Source: Heliocidaris tuberculata
Taxonomy: Eukaryota; Echinodermata; Echinoidea; Camarodonta; Echinometridae
Length of the DNA: 64,000 nt
NCBI GenBank assembly: GCA_025618425.1
Contig: CM046850.1
Location: forward strand, 23,260,907-23,324,906
Reading direction: 5' to 3'
Shown here: positions 20,566-32,957 of the stretch, piece by piece
Layout: every line of letters starts with the position of its first letter
How positions within the stretch are numbered: position 1 is the stretch's first letter
Made by a program: the position numbers and the translations under genes
The notes under the pieces: generated by a model
The model's input: only the letters and a program-made list of their open reading frames with translations
Told to the model about the DNA's origin: nothing
The model's database searches: none

Positions 20566-22138
20566 CTTAAAGTAGATGAGTATCTCTGTTAATGCATGAT
20601 TGTGTGATCTTTCCTGTTGAAGAGCACTTCGGGTCATTTTGGTAGTCCGGCAAATGTTAACTACGGTGATGACGAAGAGAACAATGTTGGCAGTCAGTGA
20701 TAAGACAACCGGTGCGATGAAAAAGACGATATTGGCAAGAACAGGATACACCCAGCAGTTTCTTCCGGATCCGTACTCGAGTGGGAGGACATCATTCTCG
20801 GTGAAATGTAGTCCAAGAGCGACGACTACGAGAAGGACAGGAGCGCCCCAACCGAAAAGCGAGTAGCGCGCGTAGCGCTTCAGGCGATTGACTGGGTCAT
20901 GGCGCGCGCGCGTTTGAGTTCCTCGAAAGCTTTGGAAAAGGTCAAAGGCAAGTAGATTCATCCACGCAAAGGCACATAGAAGCGTGAAGTGTGCGACAAC
21001 CGCCACACCCTGGCAGGGTGCCGTTGTGCGAGGGGTGTATGGAAGAATATACTGCAGACAGATCTGGGGTATCAGCAACGATATTGCAAAGCTGAGTATG
21101 GCACATCCCTGCAAGTTTCGAAGATCAGGGAAAATCGAATAGGTAAAGATCAACAGTATGAGACACAAGGTTGATATAGCGAACAGTACATGACCATAAA
21201 TTAGTTGAACGTTTACAGGTTTCATCGTGGGAACTCTCTCCTCTTCCTGTTCTTGTACCGTGGAAAAGTTGTCATGAGTGATGCAGATTCTGATAGAGTT
21301 GTTAGACACGTATTCGAACGTTTCATCGTTGTATTCCGTTTCATTGTAGACAACAAACGTCGAGTTTCCGCCATCTTTTAAAGAGTATTCCACTTCGGAT
21401 AGGACAACCGCACAACTAATCAAAGCCTTCCGTGTACCACAAACCCTGATCTCTCGCGTTTTATCCTGACGACTGATATCGGATAAGTACGTTTCCACAA
21501 CGTCGTATGTTGTTCTGTCGCTCCACCAATTTGGTGTAATGAAAGTCCCATTGAAAATGAGAAGGAAGGATCCATTGTGCCAGACTGGTGTGAATTCATC
21601 TGGAAGTCCGAAGAAATAATCTTCGTTACAGTCCCTCAATGAAAGCGACGTCGAGATCGAGTCACTACGATCTCCTTCAAGCAAACAGGCTACTTCGAAT
21701 TCAATGAAATCTGCACATCGGCTGCTCCAGAGATTGTTAAGCTCACTTTCCAGAATGTCTCCTATCTCATTCTGCAGAAGACTTGCGTTCATATTGTTGA
21801 TCATAGCCCAAAACTCAACTGTAGCAACGGGGTACCGGAGGGCAGTTGTTTCATTACCGTTGACAGTTGGTCCCAGATACTCACGGATCAAAGAAACGGC
21901 ATCGAAACAAGACTCGTACCCGTCCACGCTGAATCTGTGCATCACTTTCAGGGTTGTAGTGTGGCATTCCGACCATGGCGGGTCATTGTCTATTGATCCG
22001 CAAGAGTTAAGATCTGCTCAAAACCATAAGGGCACTCGATGATGACTGTGGTTTGAGGGGAGTATGGATGGGCAGTCGGCGTACGGTATGGATTCAGATC
22101 AAAAGGTGCCCCCACTCCTTGTGTGAGTAGTGGTTGCC
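20566..22138 (-). CDS. Family-B 7TM receptor copy C, main exon (ectodomain, TM1-TM5); one frameshift
   Basis: The exon runs from the acceptor at 22139-22140 (phase 1) to the GTAAAA donor at 20560-20565. From 21945 it is open: a ~230-residue ectodomain with glycosylation sites (NGNETT, NNMNAS) and Cys pairs, then TM1 (FAISTLCLILLIF, about 21135-21185, followed by FPDLRNLQG), TM2, TM3 (FAWMNLLAFDLFQSF), TM4 (SLFGWGAPVLLVVV) and TM5 (VYPVLANIVFFIAP). CWVY before TM5 is the family's conserved Cys-Trp. The first ~45 codons (QPLLTQGVGAPFDL... to ECPYGFEQIL) are in a frame that meets TAG. Compared with copy A, one base is missing near 22001-22012 (A reads ATCTCTACAACTTGC, C reads ATCTTAACTCTTGC). 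Either the gene is broken or the assembly has an error. Confidence 0.85.
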
Positions 22139-22931
22139 CTGTATGAAAAAAAAAACACAATATATATATAAAACTTTAGGTCCTGTCCTTGTCTTTGAAG
22201 GCACCGCCACTCCTTGTGTTCCTACTGTTGGTACCACTTCATTATAAAAGATTGAAAGTAGCTCTTTAGCTCCTGTGACAGTTCATGTCATGAATAATAT
22301 GTTTGGTCCTTCCCCATCCATCCTGAGATGTATATGTGCAGTGTTGTCTTGGTTAATTTTAATTCTTTACTTTCAAAATGACCACTCTCTGAAGGCAGTA
22401 CCTTCTGTCTTCCCATGGGGATTCTCCACGTGAACGTGGGAGGGTGATGGGGTGCTGCAAATACCCCAGTTACTCTTTTTAGGGGGTGTCCATTACCTCC
22501 CTGAAAGAGTCAATGGTGCTGGGGTGCTGTATGCAGAGGGTGTTGTCCGAGTGAAAATGCACCCCAAAATCTGATGACATTTTAATTATTATTGGAAGTA
22601 GTAGCAGTAGAAGTAGTTCTGTTTTTTTTTTTTTTTTTGATTTTTTTTTTTTGTTTGTCAGGATTTTTTCGGCCTTGTCGTGATACCCTCGTCACCCCTG
22701 TAAAAAAATCCTGCCAAGGTTGAAATATATTCAATAAAATTTTAAGTTTTATCACAAAACTTTCATACATTGTTTTTCCTAAAGGGGTTACTACAGAAAT
22801 AGATAAATCAATCAATCAATCCACCAACAAAGAAGGAAATAGGTATAAAAACCAATAATAAATAAATAAATAGATGAACAGACAAAATCTAATGAATAAC
22901 ATCATTGGTGTGTGGTTCACTAAAGACTTAC
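22139..22931. other. Intron 1 of receptor copy C
   Basis: Has GTAAGT at the donor side and a T-rich tract before the CAG acceptor. There is a T-rich stretch near 22620-22655. No other gene was seen. Confidence 0.65.
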
Positions 22932-23115
22932 GTGTCGTTGTCCAACGAGGAGGCGGCGGTGTAAAAGGACCGTGGGTGAAGAAGTGAGTAGTAGGAGGAG
23001 GAGTAGGTGGTAGGAATGTCATCGGTCTCAACGTCGTGAAGGCGACGACGATGTCCACCGTCATCGTCATCGTCATCAAAAGGCAGGCATCAAAGCTGGC
23101 TCCGAGCTTCATCAT
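22932..23115 (-). CDS. Receptor copy C exon 1: signal peptide and Pro/Thr-rich linker
   Basis: ATG at 23115 (MMKLGASFDACLLMTMTM), followed by VVAFTTLRPMTFLPPTPPP and a Pro/Thr-rich stretch. It ends in phase 1 at GTAAGT (22926-22931), matching the phase-1 acceptor of the next exon. It aligns with copy A exon 1 in the AFTT region, which supports both start choices. Confidence 0.7.
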
Positions 23116-23570
23116 GTTATGTTATTTCTACATGTAAGATAAAGACAACATACATAATAAACAGTGTCTTATAGCCACAGGGGACACAAGGGGGTACGTA
23201 CCCCCAATCGAATGGTGAAAAAAAAATTAAAAGAGGGGAAAATAGAGAAAGAAAGGGAGAGGGGAAGGGCAATTTACAAAAATATCATTGATCCACTCTC
23301 ACACAAAATCCCTAATATTTGTTCTCCATTTTATTCCACCTAGTAACACGGTAACACCTGTGCGCCATGACATCAATGCCTCCTCAAACACCGGCCGCGC
23401 TAAGTCACTTTTTACGTTGGCTTTCTCCACTCCCTTTCTTTCCCCTGTTTCTATTTTATGCCATTCAATAATATTGGAGGAGAAATTTTGTAAAAGAGGG
23501 GTGTAGGAATAAGCAAAAAATTCCTGAGTGACAAGTAAAAAAAACCGAAAGAGTTATCAGACATTTTTGA
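23116..23570. other. Upstream flank of receptor copy C
   Basis: Promoter region by position. I see no confident TATA or other element; a short G/C-tract fragment lies near 23178-23205. Confidence 0.35.
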
Positions 23571-24797
23571 TGTTGTAGAGCCTTATTTTGAACACTACAT
23601 GTATGAGTCAGAGAACTTTGTTAATGTTTACAATTTTTCTATTTATGCTCATGTTTATTTCATGCTTGTCCATTACATTTTTCACCTGCCAGTCACTCTC
23701 CTTACCATCTCCATCCACACCACCTGTTCATTGTACATTTCATCCCATTTTCATGTTCCCTGCATACACTCTATGTGCAGTCACTGTTGTATGTGCAGTG
23801 TATATACTCATTGTGCATTGTATTCAAGCTAGACACACTGTGTGTGTCATGGTCATTGCTAAACACATTATATAATGTTATCACTTTCTTACTTAGCTAC
23901 ACACACCCCTGATGTTCATCTTTGTTCATCTTTGTTCACCCTCTCATAACTTTTATTTCTGATTGGTCAGTTATTTAGTTGAGACTTTTATGATTGGTCA
24001 ATGTGATTCTGAATATTAATTTTTGTGGAGGAACAAGGAAAGAATAAAGTGGAACAAGTTCCATGTGCTTCTAGGCCAGCTGTAACCCAGATCTTGAGAG
24101 TGCTGTATCTATTTTATTTTACTGACACCTGTGTAGTGAACCCTATAGCATACGCCATCATACTTTTAGTAGCCACCCTACATCTGGTAGCAGCAGTTAT
24201 TTGGATTGTTATATTTAGTGGCAGCGGTGGGATGGAAACTGATGTGATGAAAGTTGAGGCGTATCTGGTTGGGGATAGTCATTGGCAATCGTTTGTGTCT
24301 CCAATGAAGCAAAGGATTTTCCTGTATTAGTCACAGAGCATACCATGTGTGGAGTGGGGCGAATGGAGGCCTTGTATAAGTAGCTGTTCCCCTCTCTGTC
24401 TTGAACTTGCTTGCTGTGAGAAGTTAGGCTGACTTCTACCAGTCACTGTGGAGCTCGGCGAACTTGAACATGGACAAGATGGAGGATGTTGTCGCCATTC
24501 GTCTGCCTTTTCCTCCAAGGCGACCAGTCTCCGTAGTACCGGGCGCAGCAAAAGCAAGAAGTCATCTTTATCGGATGTAGGCCTACTAGAATTGTCAGGC
24601 TTGTATGAGTAGTCTGAGGACCGTTCATTGTTGGGAGCTCTCCTGGTACGACCGAAAACAGCAGCGAGCCTTTCTTTCGTAGTTTCATAGTCGCACTTCT
24701 CTGAACAACTAAGTTCGTACCAGACATCATAAGCTGCTCCAGATGGATAGGAACTCTCTGACTCATACATGTAGTGTTCAAAATAAGGCTACACAAT
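23571..24797. mobile_element. Rearranged LTR retrotransposon: LTR, primer site and inverted gag piece
   Basis: Plus strand: a possible LTR from TGTTGTAGAGCC (23571) to CACCCTACA (near 24182), a TGGTAGCAGCAG primer-binding-like site, then METDVMKVEAYLVGDSHWQS at 24232, which looks like a gag start. From 24330 the strand switches. Minus-strand 24327-24770 encodes a gag-like stretch (YDVWYELSCSEKCDYETTKE, then RLAAVFGR), and its upstream end repeats the LTR start (CCTTATTTTGAACACTACATG near 23582 is inverted near 24767). This is a fold-back, partly deleted element. The superfamily is not determined. Confidence 0.5.
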
Positions 24798-24829
24798 ACT
24801 CCTCCTTACAGTAAAATTGTATTTTTAGT

Positions 24830-27800
24830 CCAGCAGATTGGTGCAGAAAATCGATGGAACTGTGCAGTTTTTCATAAAAGCATGAAATTTGGCATGTATG
24901 CAGAGTTTTTTATGCCGAATAATTCTGGATATGGGGCCAACAAAATTTCGGGCCCTGGGGCCCGTTGTGCTCATTAAAAAAAAATGGCCCTCTCAAGGTC
25001 TTTTCCCTTCAAAGTTAATGTCATCAAATTTAGTTTGATATAATGAAATATCATGTAGTATTTCCCGGCCTCTAAAATCAGGCAAATGCTTTAGGTGCCC
25101 ATTTTTTTTCTTCAAATAAAGGGCCATCCTATGTATCAAAATATAAAGTCACTGATATGTTGAATATAAGTAAAATGCTTCTAAATGTGATCAGTCAACA
25201 TTACGTTTTTGAAATCAACAACATAGGTGCCTCAGGTGACCATTATAACTAAAAAAGGCCCATAAATGCCCAAATAATTTAACTGCAAAATAAGATTTTT
25301 AAAAAAATATTTGATTTAAATTTCAAATGGTAGACATTAATTTTGAAATCAAGGCCATATAAAAATCCCACTTTAGGAATCACATGAGCCCATTGATGGC
25401 CCATCAAAGACAATTCTTTCCCTCACAAGAGGGTTCAACACGGCCCCAAAAAGTGTTTGAATATGAATATAACCTTGAGTTCGGGCTTTAAAGTATAACT
25501 ATTGGCAAGGTACAGGTAGCATGTTTTATAAGCAGAATACCTCTAGTGTGGGGTTACTTCCTCTCATTAAGATCTCCGTCATATTAAAAATAACCACTGG
25601 TTTGTTTCAAGATGTGGTTATTAATTGCATTAAGTTTGCTGTGTCTTGAAGCTTATATCTTATAGGTAGAGAGTCTTGGATGTCGGAACTTTTTTGCCTA
25701 TAACAGTCATAAGCGAAATACCATGGTGTATTTGGTCGAGACACAATGAAACCAAAGTAAAGGTATATCTTATAATGCTGAAACTTAAAAATAATGGGGA
25801 ATTTCATTTCCAAGATTGCCATCAAATCGAAAAATTACTGCATAAGCGTTGAAATGTAATTTGCATCTGATAATTTTGCATTTTGGCATATAGCATCAAA
25901 ATGCAAAAAGGTTAATATAATAAAAAAAATTATGTATTCAGGCTCTATTTCTATAAAGGGACATCCAACCTTAAAAGGTAACATATAGTTTTGGGAAGCC
26001 CTCAAAAACTTTTCGTGAGATTTCTTTGATTTTACTTAATGAATAGCAGGGTACTAACATAACTAAGATGCTGTGAAGTTTTTTCCTCAAGTGAAATATT
26101 TACTGAATGAGAGGTGAAAAGTAATAAAAATCCCTGGCCCAAAAAAGAGGGGATGTAAATTCAAACAACGGCCACACACACTACTCACATTAGGATTGCT
26201 GTGTGTATAGAATACGCTACACATAGTGCGAAACGCTGGGTTTATTGTGCGGGGAACCTTCGGGTGGATATGGTCTTAGCTTGAGGCAGTGAAAAGCCGT
26301 TACCAAGCGTTTCTTACAGATATTTACACTAAAATTTGTTCGAAATCGTGAATGGAATGTTAAATAATCTCGTACATGTGTCTTATGATAAAAGAAGAGT
26401 AGTATGTGACTATGTTTGATAAGTTTCTTGCCAGTATGATTTTTGCTACCGAGATTGTCTATGAGCTTTAATGGCAAGTTGCTCTGGAAGAAAGCAGAAA
26501 AATCAGAGAAGTAGATTGTTAAAAGTTTGAACGAAATTAAACAAGCAATATGAAAGTTGTAATCCCTATACAAATAGGAATTTCAAATTTTCCGAAACGG
26601 TAATGTCACTGTGATGTAGCGGCGGAGAACTCTCCCATTTGTTCCAACACACAGTGACCAAAATGTCAATTTTTCAAAAAAATATTGCTAAAATATATTT
26701 TGAGTAGTGCCCCAAGGGAAGGGGGGCTTATGAGAAAAAGAAAAATTAATGGTGTAGGACAAAATCGAGAGTTGACCGGGAATACCTCACAATCGACTGA
26801 CCCAACTGCCAATTTGCGATTAAAATAGTGATCTCATTTCTCAAACATCGATAACTTTCTTATTCTTGGTCGGATTTCTTTCAGACTTTTATCATTATGT
26901 TTATCTTTTTCTGATTTTACACAAATCTACTTTTTACAAAGTTTGGATTGTCCTTTTATTAGATGTTGCAGATGTTTATAAAGAATACAGATATTAATTG
27001 GCATCTTTATAAATCTTTCAATGTCTAGGTTGTTTCGTAAGGACATATCAGTTTTGTCTTTTTTTAATATGCCACGAAGATGAAAAAAAAAATCACTTAC
27101 TTGTTTTGCATCTGATTATAGGTTTATTTCGGCATAATAACATTTATTTGTAAAAGAAGGGTATTTTTTAGCTTCACCAGGATATTAATGTATATTGTTC
27201 ATAAATAACTCTTCAATAAGAAGAGAAACAAATTTTAAATGTTAGATTTATATTTTCTGTTTATAGAAATTTCAAACATTTATATGTACTAAATTCCACA
27301 CTTTTATACCAAGTTTTTTGCTTCCAGATACAACGTAAACTTTAAAATGCCAATAGTCACATCTTAAATGACAACGGAGACCATTATAAATGCGACGGCC
27401 ATCTTGATGAAATGAAGTGACCCAACTCTTCTGCCTATAATAACCAGCTTGTAAATAGCTTTGCTTTAAAGCCCAAACTCAAGTTACATGCAAGTAGGTA
27501 TTTTAACACTTTGGCAGCTATTTTGAATTTGTTAAATATGTGAGGAAATTAATCAAATTTAATTATCTCGAATGGGCCATCGATGGGCCTATGTGGCCTG
27601 CTAAAGTGAGCTTTTATATAACCTCGCTTTCAAAACTGATGTCTATACCATTAGAAATTAGAAACAAAGATTTAAAAACATTATGTTGCAGATATATTAT
27701 TTTGGGCCTGTTGGGGCCTTTTCTGGTCATAATGGGCACCTGCGCCACATACATCGATCTCAAAGACGTAATGTCAACTGATCACAATTAAAGCATTTAA

Positions 27801-28108
27801 CTTATATCCAACAAATCAGTGACTTCATAATATTTTGATATATACATGTAGGGTGGCCCTTTATTTGAAAAATGGGCACCTAAAGCATTTTAAAGGCCGT
27901 GAAATATTACATAACATTTCATTATATCAAACTAGATTTGATTACATCAATTTTGAAGGGAAAAGACCTTGAGATGGCCAATTTTAAAAAAATGGGCACA
28001 ACGGGCCCCAGGGCGTGAATTTTTGTTGGCCCCATATCCAGAATTATTCGGCATCAAAAATTTCATGCTTTTATGAAAATGTGCAAAATTATTTCACCAA
28101 TCTGCTGG
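24830..28108. mobile_element. Long-TIR DNA element, copy 1 (3.3 kb, non-autonomous)
   Basis: Starts CCAGCAGATTGGTGCAG and ends with its inverse near 28090-28108. The arms (about 24830-25490 and 27480-28108) are diverged inverted repeats of ~600 bp, sharing CCATATCCAGAATTATTCGG and AAATGGGCACCTAAAGC. Copy 2 is at 58381-62396. The middle includes a MITE with AAGGGACATCC ends (about 25955-26965), itself split by the element at 25975-26467. No transposase was found and no clear target duplication. Confidence 0.7.
25975..26467. mobile_element. TTAA-site MITE nested in the long-TIR element
   Basis: 493 bp between TTAA (25971-25974) and TTAA (26468-26471). Copy 2 of the host element shows a single TTAA there (60719-60722), the empty site. 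A relative at 53549-54050 has the same AAGCCCTCAAAAACT and TACAGATATTTACA segments. Confidence 0.85.
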
Positions 28109-29028
28109 AATATCTCTAAAGTTTTCTGACAAGCAAACCCCCGCCCCCCCCCCCAAAAAAAAGGGGGGGGGGAGGTGGGGGCACAGACTTGGAGATGTGT
28201 ACGTAAGACTTAAAGGAGAATTAAACCCAGAATATAAATGTACTTATGTTTAAAGGTGTAATATATTCTTAATGACTGGCCTGTATCACTTTAGAAATAA
28301 AATATCTGAAAAGGGTTTATTAAAATAAAGAAATTCTAGCACACGGTATCATGTGCTAACACTTTACATGGAGGATGCCATTTTCTTGATGATATGGAGT
28401 TGTACATGAACCATTGGAAACCGTTCCGGTCAGGAAGATATTTTTGATCCTAGACCTAAATTACTTCTCTTCATTACAAAAAATCCCCTTATATGATGGA
28501 AAATACATAACAGGTGTATACATATATTCTAAAATTTGAAATTTAAAGATTTCTTTTTAAATTCTCTGGGTTTGCTAAATAGAAATCGATTTCTTGGCCA
28601 TGCCTCGCACAGCAGAACATAATTTAAACAACGCGCGCATTCTGACTATTGAAGTCCATTATCTCAAAGCAGGTGAATGCATATATTGTCACTATTGACG
28701 CTCAGGAAAGTTATCATCCATAAATTTGAATTAATTTGCTCGTCGCGTACGTCATAGTATCAAGAAAATAGATTTACTAATAACCTAGTTATTTTTAAAG
28801 AAATATAAAACACATTTTCGTTTTTTAGAATATACGTATATATCTGTTAAATATTTGAATTCAAAATGGGATTTTGCATCAGGAAGAATTTTGCATTCAG
28901 ATTAAAAATATCTTAATTTTTGTACACATCAAGAAAATGGCAGCCCCCAGGTATCGCTAGCAGACGATAAATTTTGCTGAGAAAATCTTGATTTATACAC
29001 ATCTCGTATATATTTTAATGCAAAACTA

Positions 29029-29664
29029 CGTAGGACAACAAGAAGGAATAGATTACAGACATTTAAATACCTTGGAGTGTGGCTGGACCAATCTCTAGAC
29101 TGGAGAGAGCATATCAGATACACAAGCAAAAAAATCAGCTGCAGGCTAGCTTTACTGAGCCGTCTAAGATACCCGCTAACGTTAAAAACGGCTAAGATGT
29201 TGGCAGATGCTTTGGTGTTACCACACTTTGACTATTGTAGCATAGCGTGGATACATTGCAATCAAACTACAAAGGATATTCTGATTAAACAGCACAAAAG
29301 AATGGGCAGATTAGTATTGAAAACAGACTATCGAACACCCACATCTACAGTAATGGGCAAGCTAAACTGGAGACCCATTGAGGAGAGATGGACCTTTCAA
29401 AAAAGTAGAATGATTTTCAATACCATACATGGTCAGGCTCCATCTTATTTGAATTAATTGTTTCAGAGATCCAGCTCACTCCATACCCACAGGACGAGAA
29501 ACGCGACAAATTTAGGTTTGGTGGTCCCTAAATTTCGTACACAGATGGGGAAGATGTCTTTCTCCCACGAGGGCGCTGTGCTGTGGAATAGTCTACACAA
29601 TAATGTTAAAGCTTCAACAACTATACAAGCTTTTTCTACCAATTTCTGGAGGTACAGAACATGA
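29029..29664 (+). pseudogene. LINE reverse-transcriptase C-terminal fragment with one stop
   Basis: TFKYLGVWLDQSLDWREHI, LVLPHFDYCSIAW, and later FSHEGAVLWNSLHNNVKAS are the usual post-catalytic motifs of CR1/Jockey-group LINEs. A TAA at 29455-29457 interrupts an otherwise continuous frame. It is 5' truncated, with no YADD or endonuclease. It is not the same subfamily as 16351-17067. Confidence 0.75.
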
Positions 29665-30438
29665 TGTACATAAGAACTAGTTGGAAATCACTTGTCTTAA
29701 ATAAATGCTTTCTTTTGATTTTATTTAATATATCCTAATTTTATAAAGGATTTATATTGTCTATATTTCATGATGGAAAATTGGAGTACAATGTAATAAT
29801 GTTAGTTATAATTTATGACATAATTAATTTGAAGTGCTCTTTCAATATTACAATGTTTCAATTTTGATTATGCCGTAATGTATCTCAACTCTATAGAGAA
29901 TAGCTATATTTCATTTTGTGAAACAAGAATATGATCTTGTATAATATACATAATTATGATAACGGTAAATACATAATATTAACTGTGAAATCACATTATG
30001 CATTCATGTAATGTCTAAATGTGTCGTAAATTTACAAAATGTTTCTATAATTCATAATGCAAAACAATGGTAAAATTTAACTTTAATATCATACTTAATA
30101 AATGAACGGTATATACATAATTCCATTTTCGAGATTACACTAATTATCCACAGGACACAGGGCAATATTGATATGTTAACTGCTAGTTTATCATACTTAA
30201 TTTTGATTCTTTTCTTTGCTTTAAATATGAAATAATATCTCAACTTGTATCTCAGGAGTACATGTATGTATACATATATATATATAAGTCGCCTCTTAAC
30301 CACTGGAGAGTGCGGACGTGTCTGATTTTCCGTTACTCCCACGATCGATTTATCTATTGCCTTATTGGATTTATAGGGAATTTTATATATCTTAATTCGG
30401 AATCGAATTTCTGGCCCATCTGCATTCGAGCCATTCGA
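29665..30438. other. AT-rich spacer, probably LINE 3' region and other debris
   Basis: No coding signal. Very AT-rich, with a short (AT)n near 30272-30288. Confidence 0.4.
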
Positions 30439-30805
30439 GGTTTAGACTTATTACGTCTCTGCATGATCAGCCGCTAGAACAATTTAGCATCCCTATATCA
30501 GCATTTTAATATTTCGTCATCGAACTGAACTTTACTAACTTCGTCACTGCGAATTCAGCGTCATCGAACCATCATCGCCATCGACATCAACATCGACATC
30601 AACATCGAACTTTTGTAGCCTTTTCATCTTAGACTTATTACGTCTCTGCATTATCAGCCGCTAGAACAATTTAACATCCCTATATCAGCGTTTATTTCGT
30701 CATCGAACTGAACTTTACTCATTTCGTCACTTCGAATTCAGCGTCATCGAACCTTCATCGCCATCGACATCAACATCGAGCTTTTGTAGCCTTTTTCATC
30801 AACCT
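30439..30805. repeat. ~190-bp tandem duplication
   Basis: TTTAGACTTATTACGTCTCT (30439) recurs as CTTAGACTTATTACGTCTCT (near 30627). Both copies continue through CGTCATCGAACTGAACTTTA and CATCGCCATCGACATCAACA. The first copy has an extra CATCGACATCAA unit. Confidence 0.8.
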
Positions 30806-31344
30806 TCGTCGATTCAGCATTATTGTTACATCATTCGTCTTTGCACTTCGTTAAACTTTTTCGAGCTTACATCTTTTCATTCAACGACTTCACCAAGTCG
30901 GACTTGAGCTAGCCTCTACGAGTAGGCCGAGAGCTATTTCTAACTTTCTTCACATCAAGTCTCCGAGCGACATCACCAGAGCCCCTTTTGTTTTCGACCT
31001 CCGTCGTCGAGCGCCCTTAGTTCAACTCAGCACCGTCTAGTACAGGAGCTAGCTAACGCCTTCTCGCGTAAGTTACTTTTACAGCCAGCAATTTTTAGAC
31101 TTCCTGAACTTTAATCTGAACTCAGAACTCTAAAGTTACAGCAGCAATTTTTCACGGACTTTTAATTCCACCTTGTATCATTTTATTCATTTCTACACAG
31201 AGCTAAATTCTTATAATAAAAAGGGAAAAAGGGAATTTCTTTTGTTATGGTATTTTAATTTATTGTCGGCGTCAAGATCGTTGACGTAGAATTTTCTAAG
31301 TTTCATTTTCACCATCCTACAATTACATCCTTTCCCGATTTTTT

Positions 31345-31425
31345 TCTTAAAGTATAAGTATATATATATATATATACTTAAAGTATAAGTATATATATAT
31401 ATATATATATATACTTAAAGTATAA

Positions 31426-31459
<34 letters not shown>

Positions 31460-31468
31460 TTATATATA
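31345..31468. repeat. Palindromic (TA)n array
   Basis: Three units of ACTTAAAGTATAAG separated by growing (TA)n runs that end in the inverse TATACTT. Each run can extrude as a hairpin. No polymerase-III or terminator meaning is evident. Confidence 0.85.
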
Positions 31469-31469
31469 T

Positions 31470-31632
31470 GACACCCTATTTGTTAATCTTGTATTATCAT
31501 ATGTTTTATGTCATTGTCATTTGAATGTATATATGTTGATATTTATACAGGGCCCTCAGGAAGAACGGTATTTTGTTTACTGATGAGGCTACCCTGTAAA
31601 AATAAAACTTTATCAAATCAAATCAAATCATC
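31470..31632 (+). mobile_element. LINE 3' end
   Basis: GATGAGGCTACCCTGTAAAA, AATAAAACTTT and an (ATCAA)n tail look like a LINE 3' terminus. It may belong to the fragment at 29029-29664, now separated by about 1.8 kb. Confidence 0.5.
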
Positions 31633-31673
31633 ATTGAATACAAGCACATTTGTATTTTGAGGTTCTCCTTTAA

Positions 31674-32805
31674 GGTGTGCCACTTGAAGTTTCAAAGGGG
31701 AGGCCAGATTGCCCCTCCCTAAATCCGCCACAGGCTACATCATTCAGTGTAGGTAAGACTGCTTCATACAGGAGGCTATACATCCGATCGACCTCTCGAA
31801 TTTGTTTTCAGATTCGTGCATTATTTTCCTTATCAATATTTGCTGTTGATCACCAATAGGAAATCGTAAAGGTTTAGTGTACTTGCATAGCATACAAAAA
31901 TAAACCCATGCAAAATTAACATACAGAGTGAATCAAGGATATCGTATGTGGAAAATATACATGCTTATTGATATAACAATGTAATTTATAATTATGGAAT
32001 TCTGGTCCAATTTAAAGCTTTGTATTTTTTGAATGTGCGCGGCAGAGATGCATGTGCACCATTGGCACAATGCAATGTAGAGTGCTGCATGCACAGACTA
32101 ATATTTAGGCAGATAACAATTTCATTATTGTACCATTTCCAACGTTTATGTCTTATAACACTGATTGGACTAAAAGTGATCGTGATGCAAGGACTATTAC
32201 AAAAATCGCTACAAAATAGACATCCACAGTAAAAATAATATACATTTACATATAGTTTAGTACGCTATTTTGAGTAGCAAAGCGCGGTTATATAGTCTAT
32301 AAAGAAAACAGGCACATGTACAAATTATTTGTAAATTCAAACTTACTCTGTACTGTAGTGATACCACAGAGTTACATACGCACTGTGTATGTAACTCTCT
32401 GAGTGATCCTTGCTAAATGACAGCTAGTGTCGGCCTACAATATCTACTGTAGAAAAACTCTGCAAACATAGGCTTTCTATATAAGGTACATGTATTTGTG
32501 TACTCCCCGCTATTTAAGCCCCGGACGCGAGTCACTTCACAATAATAACAATGATGATGAAAGGCCGAGGTTAAAAACGGTTTCTTTCTTTCTTTCTCTC
32601 TCTCCCACATACAATACACTCATAAATACCCGCACATTATAGGCCTACAAACCATGGTCATGGCTCACTTTTGTGAAGGCAAGAAAACACAGTGAAATGG
32701 AAGGAAACTATTGACCTATAAAACCCAGTTACAGAATTGGTCAGCCCTGAATTCAATCTGCTAGAGATCTCAGTGGCAAGGTACGCATACATCAGTAAAT
32801 ACCCT
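31674..32805. other. Spacer; no gene seen
   Basis: Mostly AT-rich. A (TTTC)n/(TC)n run is near 32580-32604. No splice-linked frames were found. Confidence 0.45.
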
Positions 32806-32957
32806 GGGCCCCGTTTCATAAAACTTGTGATATAATAACAAGTTATGATAGTTGCTATAAGCTACTGAAATCCTTGCATCTGATTGACTGAGAGCAAATT
32901 TAATTGTCATAGAAAAGTGGCAGTTGTTACTGTTCACAAGATTTATGAAAGAGGGCC
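32806..32957. mobile_element. MITE family 1, copy c
   Basis: GGGCCCCGTTTCATAAAACT to ATTTATGAAAGAGGGCC around the conserved core AAGCTACTGAAATCCTTG. Confidence 0.75.

Larger units (their letters stand above)
28214..31669. mobile_element. Possible TTAA element with AGGAGAA ends, filled with LINE debris
   Basis: AGGAGAATTAAACCC after TTAA (28210-28213) is opposed by GGTTCTCCT before TTAA (31670-31673). The subterminal ATAAATGTACTTATG and ACAAGCACATTTGTA are also roughly inverse. The interior contains the LINE fragment at 29029-29664 and other inserts, so the bounds may be two ends of an element split by later insertions. Confidence 0.45.
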
